This document shows, in pieces, positions 1-8,375 of a DNA stretch of 64,000 nt (the first letter of the stretch is position 1; each line of letters opens with the position of its first letter). Made by a program: the position numbers and the translations under genes. A model generated the notes under the pieces. The model had not been told where the DNA came from. It worked only from the letters and a program-made list of their open reading frames with translations, and searched no databases. The stretch is from JAQWBS01 sp047975765 (GTDB taxonomy: Bacteria > Pseudomonadota > Alphaproteobacteria > RF32 > CAG-239), in assembly GCA_047975765.1 (NCBI GenBank), contig JBKEEF010000020.1:100534-164533 (forward strand), in the 5' to 3' direction.

Positions 1-15
1 TGTAAGATATAGTTT

Positions 16-43
16 TTGACAAATAATTTAAGACAGTTATGAT
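16..43 (+). promoter_or_regulatory. Promoter of the ADP-ribosylglycohydrolase operon
   Basis: TTGACA at 16-21 and TATGAT at 38-43 are separated by 16 bases, a near-consensus housekeeping promoter 31 bases ahead of the start codon at 75. The -10 overlaps the left arm of a hairpin described separately. Confidence 0.55.
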
Positions 44-74
44 AAAGCCTCATTAATAAAAGTGAGGTTTTATC
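41..74 (+). terminator. Hairpin abutting the start codon at 75
   Basis: Arms GATAAAGCCTCA (41-52) and TGAGGTTTTATC (63-74) pair over 12 positions with one G-T, and the right arm carries the GAGG ribosome site and ends at the ATG. It could be the terminator of an upstream gene outside the window, or an operator over the -10. Because the left arm overlaps the -10, an RNA hairpin made from the nearby promoter would be incomplete. Confidence 0.4.
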
Positions 75-908
75 ATGTTTGGAGCTGTGATTGGAGATAT
101 TGTTGGTTCTGTTTATGAATGGAATAATATCAAAACAAAAGATTTTCCTTTGTTTTCAAAAGATGGGAGCTTCACGGATGATACGATTTTGACTATGGCT
201 GCTGCTGAATGGCTTATGGAAGGTGGAACATCAGAAAAAGCTTTGCGTACATGGGCACTTAAATACGATACAGGTGAGCCAAATCAATATGGCAAAGCGT
301 GGTTTTCTAAAAAATTTATGGCTTGGGCAAAAGATGAAAATGCGGGTCCTTATGGTGCAAATACGAATGGCTGTGTGATGAGAATTAGCCCAGTTCCTTT
401 CCTTATTCGAGATAGAAAAGAAGCATTTGAAAGAGCGGAAATATTCACAAATGCAACCCATAATCATCCTGATAGTCATCGTGCTGTTAGGGCATATATT
501 GATGTGATGCATCATACTTTCAAAAAAGCCCCTGTTTCCCAAATTCGGCAAATGCTTGAATCTGATTATGGTTATGATATGTCAAAGTCTGTTGATGAAC
601 TCAGAGAAATGAGAACTAAATTTGACTATACCTGTAATATTACGGTTCCAGATGCGATTACTTGTGCGTTGGAAGGAAAATCTTTTGAAGATTCAATTAG
701 AAATGCTGTATCTTTGGGCGGAGATAGTGACACTCTTGCTGCAATGGCGGGAGCAATTGCTGAAGCAAGATTTGGAATTCCTAAAGAGATTGGTAATAAA
801 ACAATGGAATATCTTGATAAAGACACTTTATCTGTTCTTCAAAAGATGTATAAGAATGAACCTAAACAAGTAAATCGTTTTACTCAAAAACCTACACGAG
901 AGAGATAA
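75..908 (+). CDS. ADP-ribosylglycohydrolase (DraG family)
   Basis: Removes ADP-ribose from proteins or small molecules with two divalent metal ions; DraG itself reactivates dinitrogenase reductase, but no nif gene is present here. The 277-aa protein opens with GAVIGDIVGS. It carries the metal-binding FTDDT at residues 33-37 and the C-terminal GGDSDTLAAMAG motif near 214-225, which are the family signatures, and its length is normal for the fold. There is no signal peptide, so it should be cytosolic. The stop overlaps the next start (TAATG at 906-910), so it is translationally coupled to a nucleoside hydrolase-like gene, which suggests an ADP-ribose or nucleoside salvage unit. The real substrate is not readable from sequence. 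Confidence 0.9.
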   Translation: MFGAVIGDIVGSVYEWNNIKTKDFPLFSKDGSFTDDTILTMAAAEWLMEGGTSEKALRTWALKYDTGEPNQYGKAWFSKKFMAWAKDENAGPYGANTNGCVMRISPVPFLIRDRKEAFERAEIFTNATHNHPDSHRAVRAYIDVMHHTFKKAPVSQIRQMLESDYGYDMSKSVDELREMRTKFDYTCNITVPDAITCALEGKSFEDSIRNAVSLGGDSDTLAAMAGAIAEARFGIPKEIGNKTMEYLDKDTLSVLQKMYKNEPKQVNRFTQKPTRER

Positions 909-1915
909 TGGAAAAAATAGTTCTTATCACAGACCCAAATAATGACCCTGATGATTTAGTTAGTTTTGTAGGACTAGCAAATTTTATCAATGAGGAGAAA
1001 GCTCATCTGAAAGCAGTTATTGCAACTTATGGTGATAAAGAAATTAGGCTTAAGCGTGCTAAATTTGCTAAAGGTGCTTTTTTGAGTTTAGGGATTAATG
1101 CGCCTGTTGCAGTGGGTGTTGAATATCCTAGATATAATGGAATTAAAGGAAATGGCTATTATGAAGAAGAGGGGGCTAGTAAACTTGAAGAAATTGGGCA
1201 AGAGATTGAGCTTTCTTCACAAGACCTCTTGAAACGCGTTTATGAAAAAGCTGAAGTTGGGTCTTTGACAGTTTTAGTTAATGCAATTATGCCTGACTTG
1301 GAAGTTTTTATTGAAAATGACTTTGAACTTTTTATTGCGAAGACTAAAAAGATTGTGGTGATGGGTGGCTATGAACTGGACGAAGATGATGTTCTGCCAG
1401 CCATAAATTCACATAACCTCATTCAGTGCTATGAAGCGGCATGGACTGTTTTCGAGACTGCAATAGACAATATGATTCCACTTATTTTAGTTCCCAAAGA
1501 AACAATCTATGAAGTGAGTGTGGACGGAAGAAAATATTTTGATGTTTTGAAAGATTATAACAATCCGATTGCTCAAAATTTGTCTGCCTCATACAAAATG
1601 TTTGTTTATCGCATTTGGGATTCTGTTTCTAGAGGAAAGAATCAACATTTTACACTTGAGCGTTTTAATCAAGTTTTTGTGGCTGAAGGGGATGAAGTAC
1701 TTGCTACGGATGATGTGAAAATTGTTTTTGAAAAAGTGAGAAAGATAAATCTGTATGATTTGGTTTCAGTCTTGGCTTGTTTCGAAAATTATTGGGAAAA
1801 TTTAGGTTCTTTTGAGCAGGTCAGTTCAGGAGTCTTTGAAGCTAAAATCACCAAGAAAAAAGAATTTGTTGAAGAGCTTTACCTTCTGATGGATTTGATA
1901 AAAAAAGAACACTGA
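908..1915 (+). CDS. Inosine/uridine-preferring nucleoside hydrolase-like protein
   Basis: The 335-aa protein starts with ITDPNNDPDDLVS (residues 7-19), matching the N-terminal Asp-rich calcium-binding motif of nucleoside hydrolases. A central VVMGGYE fits the strand that follows in the fold. Enzymes of the family cleave the N-glycosidic bond of nucleosides to base and ribose. The first Asp cluster reads DPNNDPDD instead of the usual DxDxxxDD, so substrate or activity may differ. The start codon shares one base with the stop of the DraG-like gene. The stop lies inside a bidirectional terminator. Confidence 0.75.
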   Translation: MEKIVLITDPNNDPDDLVSFVGLANFINEEKAHLKAVIATYGDKEIRLKRAKFAKGAFLSLGINAPVAVGVEYPRYNGIKGNGYYEEEGASKLEEIGQEIELSSQDLLKRVYEKAEVGSLTVLVNAIMPDLEVFIENDFELFIAKTKKIVVMGGYELDEDDVLPAINSHNLIQCYEAAWTVFETAIDNMIPLILVPKETIYEVSVDGRKYFDVLKDYNNPIAQNLSASYKMFVYRIWDSVSRGKNQHFTLERFNQVFVAEGDEVLATDDVKIVFEKVRKINLYDLVSVLACFENYWENLGSFEQVSSGVFEAKITKKKEFVEELYLLMDLIKKEH

Positions 1916-1945
1916 TTGCAAAAAGCAACACAGTGTTCTTTATAT
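1904..1945. terminator. Bidirectional intrinsic terminator
   Basis: AAAGAACACTG (1904-1914) pairs perfectly with CAGTGTTCTTT (1931-1941). The stop codon of the nucleoside hydrolase gene is in the left arm, and the convergent gene at 1953 uses the other strand. Confidence 0.8.
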
Positions 1946-1952
1946 CCATACT

Positions 1953-2591
1953 TTACTCGGATTTATGTTCCTCAAGAACATATCCACCTTTTGCATCTTT
2001 TTTGTAGATGAAAAGTTGTTCTTTGTGAGGAACAGCAGTAAAAACCAAATTTCCATTTTCCATTTTAGTTTCTAACTCGCATCTTGAAATATCCAAGACC
2101 TCATTTTCAGCAACTGGAATATCGGCAATTTGTGTGCATTCTCTAAATGTTAGAACAGCATCCAATGAAACGGTGAATGTTTTTTGTTTTTGATTGTCAA
2201 GGCTGTTTACCTCAATAACCCATTCAATTGTTCTCAGAGGTTTCTTTTCGTGCATAAAATAGGCCTGAACCAATTCGACATGGCATTGTTTTGCAATTTC
2301 GTCAAATGTTATTTTATCAAAATATAAAGAATGGTTTATTTGTTCTTGGGCGTCAATTCCAATTACCGTTAGGAGTTCAGCTAAAGCTTTTTGTGAATCT
2401 ATTTTTTCGGATTTAACTTTGTTGTAAATGATGTCATCAACAACAATATTATATAATTCTGCTAAATCTTTTAAGAGTTTATCTGAATTAAAAATGTTAA
2501 AGCCAAGTGATTCACATAAAATTTCATCTGAATTAATTCTTCCTGTAATTCCAGTTTTGACTGCTTCTGAACTTTTGTTTATTAAATACAT
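1953..2591 (-). CDS. Hypothetical protein, 212 aa
   Basis: I do not recognise this protein. It has no signal peptide or membrane segment. The first half is helical and charged (LLKDLAELYNIVVDDI); the second half looks beta-rich and ends in a short strand-rich segment (LFIYKKDAKGGYVLEEH). It is monocistronic between a bidirectional terminator and a divergent binding-protein gene. Its ATG start at 2591 has no better in-frame alternative. Confidence 0.6.
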   Translation of the reverse strand: MYLINKSSEAVKTGITGRINSDEILCESLGFNIFNSDKLLKDLAELYNIVVDDIIYNKVKSEKIDSQKALAELLTVIGIDAQEQINHSLYFDKITFDEIAKQCHVELVQAYFMHEKKPLRTIEWVIEVNSLDNQKQKTFTVSLDAVLTFRECTQIADIPVAENEVLDISRCELETKMENGNLVFTAVPHKEQLFIYKKDAKGGYVLEEHKSE

Positions 2592-2688
2592 AATTATAAT
2601 TTTTGTGAGTTAATAATATTTTTTCAACCTCTATATTCTCATATTTTTGGTGATTCTGTCAATATTATAAATCTGAGAATAAAACTTA

Positions 2689-2716
2689 TTGTATTTTGTC
2701 GAGGATATTTTATAAT
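2689..2716 (+). promoter_or_regulatory. Probable promoter of the 2749 gene
   Basis: TTGTAT at 2689-2694 and TATAAT at 2711-2716 are spaced by 16 bases, 32 bases ahead of the start. Confidence 0.45.
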
Positions 2717-2748
2717 GCATAAGTTATTTCATATGAAACAGGTTATTT

Positions 2749-3864
2749 ATGCTGAGATTTTTGGGATTATTTATATTTATTTTTTCGCTATTTCTTTGCG
2801 AAATTTCTTATGCGGATGTCAATGTGGTTGTCATTTCTCCGCAAGATGGAAATTATGAGGAAATGGGAGAAGAAATTATTGAAGGTGCAAAAATTGCCAT
2901 TGAAGATATCAATAGCAATGGCGGCATTAAGGGAGAGAAAATCAATCTTATAACTGTTTCAGACCAATGTAATGATGTCCTTTCTCTTTCAACTGCTCAG
3001 ATGATTAGTGTGAGTTCTTCTAAACAAGATAAAGTTTCTCTGGTGATTGGCCCGTATTGTTCTAATTCGTTTGAAGAAATTTCAGAGACCTTTGCTAAGG
3101 CTAAAATTTTTCAGATTATTCCAAACTCTGTTGGTACGAACAACTATAAGCAAAACCACAAAGGTTTGGTTAAAATGCTTGGCAGTAAGGAACGTCAAGG
3201 AAAAGATTTTTTCGAATTTTATCAAGAGTCATTTTCAGACAAAAAAGTTGCTCTAATTTATGATAGTGATGACAGAGATATTGTTGATATTGCCGCAGTT
3301 GTTCAAGCTGAATTTAGAAAAGCAAATCTTTCTGAACAATTTAAGTCTTTCGATGTCAATAAATATAAAAGTTCAGAAAGTTTAGCAAAGGCTGTTACCA
3401 AGACGGGTTATGAAATGGCCTATATTTTAGGAAGCTCCAATAAAGTGATTGAAGTTTTCAAGGAAATCAAGGAAAGAAAACCAGAGTTTATCATTTTCAC
3501 CAATCGCTATCAGTTGACAGATGATTATGTTGACGTCTTAGGAAAAGTGGCAGAAGGAACATATTCTATTGGTTTGCCTTCATTAAAAGATAGTCCTTCT
3601 TTTACAGAAAAATTAGTAGAATTTAGACTTTTAGGTATTGAACCCGAAGGTCTGTCTGTATATAGTTATTCTGCGGTTAAACTTTGGCAAGATTTGGTTT
3701 TAAAGTCAGATTCATTCGACTATGATACGCTTTCAAAACTTCTTATTAACGATAAGTTTGAGACGACTTGGGGCGAAGTTGTGTTCAAAAATGGTTCTCC
3801 AGAAGATACGCTAAATTATAGTGTTTATAAAATTTCTGACGGTCATTTTGAACAAGTCAAATAA
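2749..3864 (+). CDS. LivK-like type-1 periplasmic binding protein
   Basis: The 371-aa protein has a clear signal peptide (about residues 1-22, ending SYA) followed by VNVVVISPQDG and ANIDINSNGG-like residues (AIEDINSNGG), the usual start of branched-chain amino acid or amide binding proteins. Such proteins capture a ligand in the periplasm for an ABC importer. No permease or ATPase gene is next to it, so it is an orphan whose partner must be elsewhere, or it has a sensory role. The ligand cannot be inferred. Confidence 0.8.
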   Translation: MLRFLGLFIFIFSLFLCEISYADVNVVVISPQDGNYEEMGEEIIEGAKIAIEDINSNGGIKGEKINLITVSDQCNDVLSLSTAQMISVSSSKQDKVSLVIGPYCSNSFEEISETFAKAKIFQIIPNSVGTNNYKQNHKGLVKMLGSKERQGKDFFEFYQESFSDKKVALIYDSDDRDIVDIAAVVQAEFRKANLSEQFKSFDVNKYKSSESLAKAVTKTGYEMAYILGSSNKVIEVFKEIKERKPEFIIFTNRYQLTDDYVDVLGKVAEGTYSIGLPSLKDSPSFTEKLVEFRLLGIEPEGLSVYSYSAVKLWQDLVLKSDSFDYDTLSKLLINDKFETTWGEVVFKNGSPEDTLNYSVYKISDGHFEQVK

Positions 3865-3875
3865 GAAACTGTGTA

Positions 3876-3905
3876 AAACGAAAGCTTTTTCGTTTATTAT
3901 ATTTT
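3876..3905 (+). terminator. Intrinsic terminator after the binding-protein gene
   Basis: AAACGAAA (3876-3883) pairs with TTTCGTTT (3888-3895) around a GCTT-type loop. A T-rich run follows. Confidence 0.55.
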
Positions 3906-3973
3906 TTGTTTTTGTATATTAAGTTAAATGTTTTAAAAAATGAGGGTTTCCTCAAATCTAAAGGTGGAAAAAA

Positions 3974-4450
3974 ATGGCAGGTAGCATTAATAAAGTTATT
4001 TTGGTCGGCAATCTTGGGGCAGACCCAAAAGTGAGCAACACATCTAGTGGTGCAAAAATTGTCAACTTGAGTGTGGCAACAACAGACAGTTGGAAAGATA
4101 AAGCAACTGGTGAAAGAAGAGACCGTACAGAATGGCATAGAGTTGTTATCTTCAATCCACAACTTGCTGATATTGCTGATAGATATTTGAGAAAAGGTTC
4201 AAAAGTTTATTTAGAAGGTCAACTCCAAACTCGTAAATGGGAAGATCAAGGCGGACAAGAAAGATATTCAACAGAAGTTGTTTTGCAAAACTTCAGTGGA
4301 AGTTTAGTTCTTCTTGATGGTCGTGATGGCGGTGATTTCGCTCCAGCAGGTGGAAATGATGTGTTCTCTGGTTCATCATCTGCTTCTTCAAGTGGTTGGG
4401 ATAGTTCTTCTTCTGCCGCAGCAGATTTAGATGATGATATTCCGTTCTAG
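3974..4450 (+). CDS. ssb: Single-stranded DNA-binding protein
   Basis: Tetrameric OB-fold protein that coats single-stranded DNA in replication, recombination and repair. The 158-aa sequence has the typical NKVILVGNLGADP start, the DRTEWHRVV segment and YLEGQLQTRKW. It then has a Gly/Ser-rich disordered linker and the partner-binding acidic tail ending DDDIPF. AAGGTGG just upstream is a good ribosome site. It lies directly upstream of gyrA but is separated from it by a terminator, so it is probably its own transcription unit. Confidence 0.98.
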   Translation: MAGSINKVILVGNLGADPKVSNTSSGAKIVNLSVATTDSWKDKATGERRDRTEWHRVVIFNPQLADIADRYLRKGSKVYLEGQLQTRKWEDQGGQERYSTEVVLQNFSGSLVLLDGRDGGDFAPAGGNDVFSGSSSASSSGWDSSSSAAADLDDDIPF

Positions 4451-4467
4451 TCATTGATGGATTTTAT

Positions 4468-4502
4468 AAAAAAGAGAGGATATTTTTATTCTCTCTTTTT
4501 TT
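4468..4502 (+). terminator. Intrinsic terminator after ssb
   Basis: AAAAGAGAG pairs with CTCTCTTTT across an AT-rich loop and runs into seven or more T. Confidence 0.8.
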
Positions 4503-4629
4503 GAAATCAATTCTAAAGTGGTTTTTTTGAGTTTTTAGTGTTTTTATATTAACCTTTTGTCATTGAAAAAAACTTGAAATCGATTTTAAGGCTGTTTTTT
4601 TGAGCTTAGAGCAAAAAGCAGCCTTTTTT
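4501..4629 (+). repeat. Degenerate direct repeat with a second hairpin ahead of gyrA
   Basis: Two copies of a roughly 38-base element (about 4500-4538 and 4573-4611) share TTGAAATC, ATT, TAA and a GTTTTTTTGAG core. The second copy ends in a hairpin, AAGGCTG (4588-4594) with CAGCCTT (4619-4625) followed by T residues, which could attenuate transcription into gyrA. Confidence 0.4.
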
Positions 4630-4718
4630 AATGGGTATAAGTTCAAGAAAAATCTGGAGAGAGCTTGTTTTTCTTGGTATAAACAAGGAAGTTAAAAAAC
4701 TTAGTAAAGGTATGTTAA

Positions 4719-7529
4719 ATGAGTGATGAAAATGAAGTTTTAGAAAGTGCTGTTGAACTTGGTAAAAACATTTCAACGGTACCTATTTCTGAAGAAATGA
4801 GACGCTCTTATCTCGATTATGCAATGAGTGTGATTGTTTCTCGTGCGCTTCCTGACGTTCGTGACGGTTTAAAACCAGTTCACCGTCGTGTGATTTATTC
4901 TATGCACGAAAGTGGTTATGAGCATAATAGACCACACAGAAAATCTGCCCGTATCGTTGGTGATGTTATGGGTAAATATCACCCACACGGTGATGCTTCA
5001 ATTTATGATACAATGGTTCGTATGGCTCAAGACTTCTCAATGAGACTTCCTCTTATTGATGGTCAAGGAAACTTTGGTTCAATGGATGGTGACAGTGCTG
5101 CGGCAATGCGTTATACAGAAGCTAGACTCAAAAAAGTTTCTCAAGCTTTGGTTGATGATATTGATAAAGATACTGTTGACTTTGTTCCAAACTATGACGA
5201 AACAGTTATGGAGCCTTCTGTTTTGCCAGCTCGCTTTCCTAACTTACTGGTTAATGGTACAAGTGGTATTGCGGTTGGTATGGCAACAAATATGCCTCCA
5301 CACAACTTGGGTGAAGTTTTAGATGCTTGTTGTGCTTGCATTGATGATCCAGAAATTTCTTTAGAAGACTTGATTAATATTGTTCCTGCTCCAGACTTCC
5401 CAACAGGTGGTTTGATTTTGGGCTATGGTGGTGCGAAATCTGCTTATTTGACAGGTCGTGGTTCTGTTGTGATGCGTGCAAAATGTACCATTGAAGAATT
5501 GCGTAAAGATAAAGAAGCAATCATCGTTCACGAAATTCCATATCAAGTTAATAAATCTGTTTTGGTTAGCCGAATTGCAGAACTTGTTAAAGAAAAGAAA
5601 GTTGAAGGCATTTCAGACATTAGAGACGAGTCTGACCGTCAAGGTGTTCGTGTAGTTATCGAAATCAAAAGAGACTTCCAAGCTGATGTTGTGTTGAACC
5701 AACTTTATAAGTTTACGGCGCTTCAAACAAGTTTTGGTATGAATATGCTTGCGATTCACCATGGTCGTCCGATGATGTTGAATTTGAAAGAAATCTTGAC
5801 AGCGTTTATTGAATTTAGAGAAGAAGTCATTCGACGTCGTACTGTTTTTGATCTCAATAAATGTCGTGATAGAGCTCACTTATTGGTGGGTTTAGCGATT
5901 GCTGTTGAAAATCTTGATACAGTCATCAATCTTATCCGCTCTGCTGCAAATCCACAAGATGCGAAAGAACAACTTCTTTCACGTTCTTGGGAAGCAAAAG
6001 ATGTTGAACCATTGGTTATTTTGATTGATGAGCCAGATAGAAAAGTTGAAGATGGAAAATATCGTCTATCTGAAGAACAAGCAAAAGGAATTCTCGATTT
6101 GAGATTGCACCGTTTGACTGGTTTGGAAAGAGATAAAATTCACGATGAACTTCGTGGTCTTGGTGATGATATTAAAGAATATCTTTCAATTTTGGCTTCT
6201 CGTGAAAAACTTTATGGCATTATGCGTGATGAATTTGTTGCAATCAAAGATGAATATGCAACACCTCGTCGTTCTATCATTGAAGACATCGAATATGACA
6301 CAGATATTGAATCTCTTATCCAAAGAGAAGAAATGGTTGTGACAGTGACGGATGCTGGATATATTAAACGTGTTCCTTTGAATGCTTATCGTGCTCAAAA
6401 ACGTGGTGGAAAAGGAAAATCTGGTATGTCTACGAAGGAAGAAGATTTTGTTTCTCGCTTGTTCGTTGCAAGCACACATACACCTGTGTTGTTCTTCTCT
6501 TCAAAAGGTCTGGTTTATAAGATGAAAGTTTATAAACTTCCGCTTGGTTCTCCAACCTCTAAAGGAAAGCCTTTCATCAACTTGCTACCTCTAGAACAAG
6601 GTGAAACAATTACAACTGTGATGAAACTTCCAGAGAACGAGGATGATTGCAAAAACTTGTCTATTATGTTCGCAACTTCTCAAGGAAATGTTCGTCGTAA
6701 TAGTTTGATGGATTTTGTTAATGTTCAATCTAATGGTAAAATTGCCATGAAATTGGATGATGATGACAAGCTTATTAACGTTAGAATTTGTAATGAAGAT
6801 GAAGATATTTTACTTTCTACAAAGTTTGGTAAGGGTATCCGTTTCCCTGTGACCGAAGTTCGTGTGTTTGTTGGACGTAATTCTACGGGTGTCCGTGGTG
6901 TTAAATTGGCAAAAAATGACAGCGTAATCTCAATGTCTGTTCTTAACCACTCTAATGCAACAGCAGAACAAAGAGATGCATATCTCAGAACTTCTTCTGA
7001 AATCAAACGTGCTATGGCAGAAAATCCAGATGCTCCAATTTCAGAAAGCAGCTACTTGCAAGAAGGTATTTCTTTAGAAGAATATAAGGAAATGGCAGAA
7101 AGAGAACAATTTATCTTATCTGTGACAACAACAGGTTATGGTAAACGTTCATCTTCTTATGAATATCGTACAACAGGTCGTGGTGGTAGTGGTATTGCCA
7201 ATATGGAAATGTCTGCTCGTAATAAAGAAGTTATTAGCTCATTCCCAATTGTTGAAGGAAGCCATATTATGATGGTGACAGATGCTGGTAAACTTATCAG
7301 AATGCCAGTAGATGACATTAGAATTGCTGGACGTAAGACACAAGGTGTTATCTTGTTCAGAACGGCTGAAGATGAAAATGTTGTGAGTGTGACTTGGCTT
7401 GATGCTGACGATGATGATGAGGATTTAGAAGGAACTGAATCTGATGAGAACATCATTGTTGAAGGTGAGGAAACAGAAGAGGTCTCTCATGTAGACGATT
7501 TGAATTTTGTCTCTCAAGCTGACGAATAA
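4719..7529 (+). CDS. gyrA: DNA gyrase subunit A
   Basis: Breaks and rejoins DNA in the GyrA2B2 enzyme that introduces negative supercoils. The 936-aa protein shows SRALPDVRDGLKPVHRR (41-57), the catalytic Tyr132 in RYTEARL and the GyrA-box QKRGGKG near 560, which separates it from ParC. A beta-propeller domain and a long acidic tail follow. The quinolone-determining region reads HPHGDASIYD, so the position of E. coli Ser83 is Ala93 while Asp97 (E. coli Asp87) is kept. AAAGG eight bases ahead supports the start. It is monocistronic with a strong terminator. Confidence 0.98.
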   Translation: MSDENEVLESAVELGKNISTVPISEEMRRSYLDYAMSVIVSRALPDVRDGLKPVHRRVIYSMHESGYEHNRPHRKSARIVGDVMGKYHPHGDASIYDTMVRMAQDFSMRLPLIDGQGNFGSMDGDSAAAMRYTEARLKKVSQALVDDIDKDTVDFVPNYDETVMEPSVLPARFPNLLVNGTSGIAVGMATNMPPHNLGEVLDACCACIDDPEISLEDLINIVPAPDFPTGGLILGYGGAKSAYLTGRGSVVMRAKCTIEELRKDKEAIIVHEIPYQVNKSVLVSRIAELVKEKKVEGISDIRDESDRQGVRVVIEIKRDFQADVVLNQLYKFTALQTSFGMNMLAIHHGRPMMLNLKEILTAFIEFREEVIRRRTVFDLNKCRDRAHLLVGLAIAVENLDTVINLIRSAANPQDAKEQLLSRSWEAKDVEPLVILIDEPDRKVEDGKYRLSEEQAKGILDLRLHRLTGLERDKIHDELRGLGDDIKEYLSILASREKLYGIMRDEFVAIKDEYATPRRSIIEDIEYDTDIESLIQREEMVVTVTDAGYIKRVPLNAYRAQKRGGKGKSGMSTKEEDFVSRLFVASTHTPVLFFSSKGLVYKMKVYKLPLGSPTSKGKPFINLLPLEQGETITTVMKLPENEDDCKNLSIMFATSQGNVRRNSLMDFVNVQSNGKIAMKLDDDDKLINVRICNEDEDILLSTKFGKGIRFPVTEVRVFVGRNSTGVRGVKLAKNDSVISMSVLNHSNATAEQRDAYLRTSSEIKRAMAENPDAPISESSYLQEGISLEEYKEMAEREQFILSVTTTGYGKRSSSYEYRTTGRGGSGIANMEMSARNKEVISSFPIVEGSHIMMVTDAGKLIRMPVDDIRIAGRKTQGVILFRTAEDENVVSVTWLDADDDDEDLEGTESDENIIVEGEETEEVSHVDDLNFVSQADE

Positions 7530-7542
7530 ATCATTTCAATTG

Positions 7543-7576
7543 AAAAAGAGCCACTTGATAGAGTGGCTCTTTTTTA
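7543..7576 (+). terminator. Intrinsic terminator after gyrA
   Basis: AAAAAGAGCCACT (7543-7555) pairs with AGTGGCTCTTTTT (7562-7574); the right arm runs into the T tract. Confidence 0.9.
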
Positions 7577-7670
7577 GAGGAGTGAACCAGAAATATTGTG
7601 TAACATCTTGTTTATTTTATTTTAATTTTTATATGCTATCTATCTCAAAAGAAATTTTCGGAGTGGCTCT

Positions 7671-8375
7671 ATGATTGAAGAAGAAATTGTTCACATAAAA
7701 GGACATCCTAAAAAACTAATCGTTTTTTTTCACGGCTATATTGATAGTCCTGAATATGTTGACGAAAAAATAGCCCCTCTCATTGATGGGTTGGATAATA
7801 TTGCTGTCCATATCCCAAAATCACCCATTCCTTGCGAAATTTATCCTAAGAAGTTTCAGTGGTATTCTATGCATCGTTTTGATGATAATGATGATCGCAA
7901 AACGGTTGCGACATTGAAAGAGTGTGTTGATATTTATTCAAGAATGAAGCCTGGTATTATGGAGGCGTATAATATGGTTTCAGAATATATTGATAATCTT
8001 CTGAATGAATATGGTCTAGCAGATGAAGATTTGTATCTTTGTGGTTATTCTCAGGGAGCAACGCTTGCAATTTTCACAGCTTTAATGAGAGAGCACAAAA
8101 TTGCAGGACTTCTCAGTTTTAGTGGGATTATCGCACCTTATGAATATTTGCTTCAAAATCACAAGAGCAGCCCAAACACTTTGTTGGTTCATGGAAATAT
8201 TGACAATCAAGTTCGTTTTGAAGCTCTAGATTTTACTAAAGAGAATTTGGAAAAGAATGGTTGTCGTGTGAAAACTTATGTTGTAGAAAACGGACAACAC
8301 CGAATTAGCGATGAGGCCGTTAGCGAAGGCTATAAATTTATTCTAGAAAACCTTATAGAAAAGGTTGCAGTGTAA
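7671..8375 (+). CDS. Phospholipase/carboxylesterase family alpha/beta hydrolase
   Basis: A 234-aa serine hydrolase. IVFFHGYIDSPE forms the oxyanion-side loop, LCGYSQGAT carries the nucleophile Ser, and VHGNIDNQV and GQHRIS supply the Asp and His of the triad. No signal peptide is seen, so it is likely a cytosolic acyl-ester or thioester hydrolase; the substrate is unknown. CGGAG upstream is the ribosome site. Its 3' end overlaps the convergent binding-protein gene by 23 bases, with no terminator between them. Confidence 0.85.
   Translation: MIEEEIVHIKGHPKKLIVFFHGYIDSPEYVDEKIAPLIDGLDNIAVHIPKSPIPCEIYPKKFQWYSMHRFDDNDDRKTVATLKECVDIYSRMKPGIMEAYNMVSEYIDNLLNEYGLADEDLYLCGYSQGATLAIFTALMREHKIAGLLSFSGIIAPYEYLLQNHKSSPNTLLVHGNIDNQVRFEALDFTKENLEKNGCRVKTYVVENGQHRISDEAVSEGYKFILENLIEKVAV

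Noticed and set aside
4719..7529. ParC (topoisomerase IV) instead of GyrA
   Set aside because: The GyrA-box QKRGGKG and acidic tail are present, and the QRDR fits GyrA.
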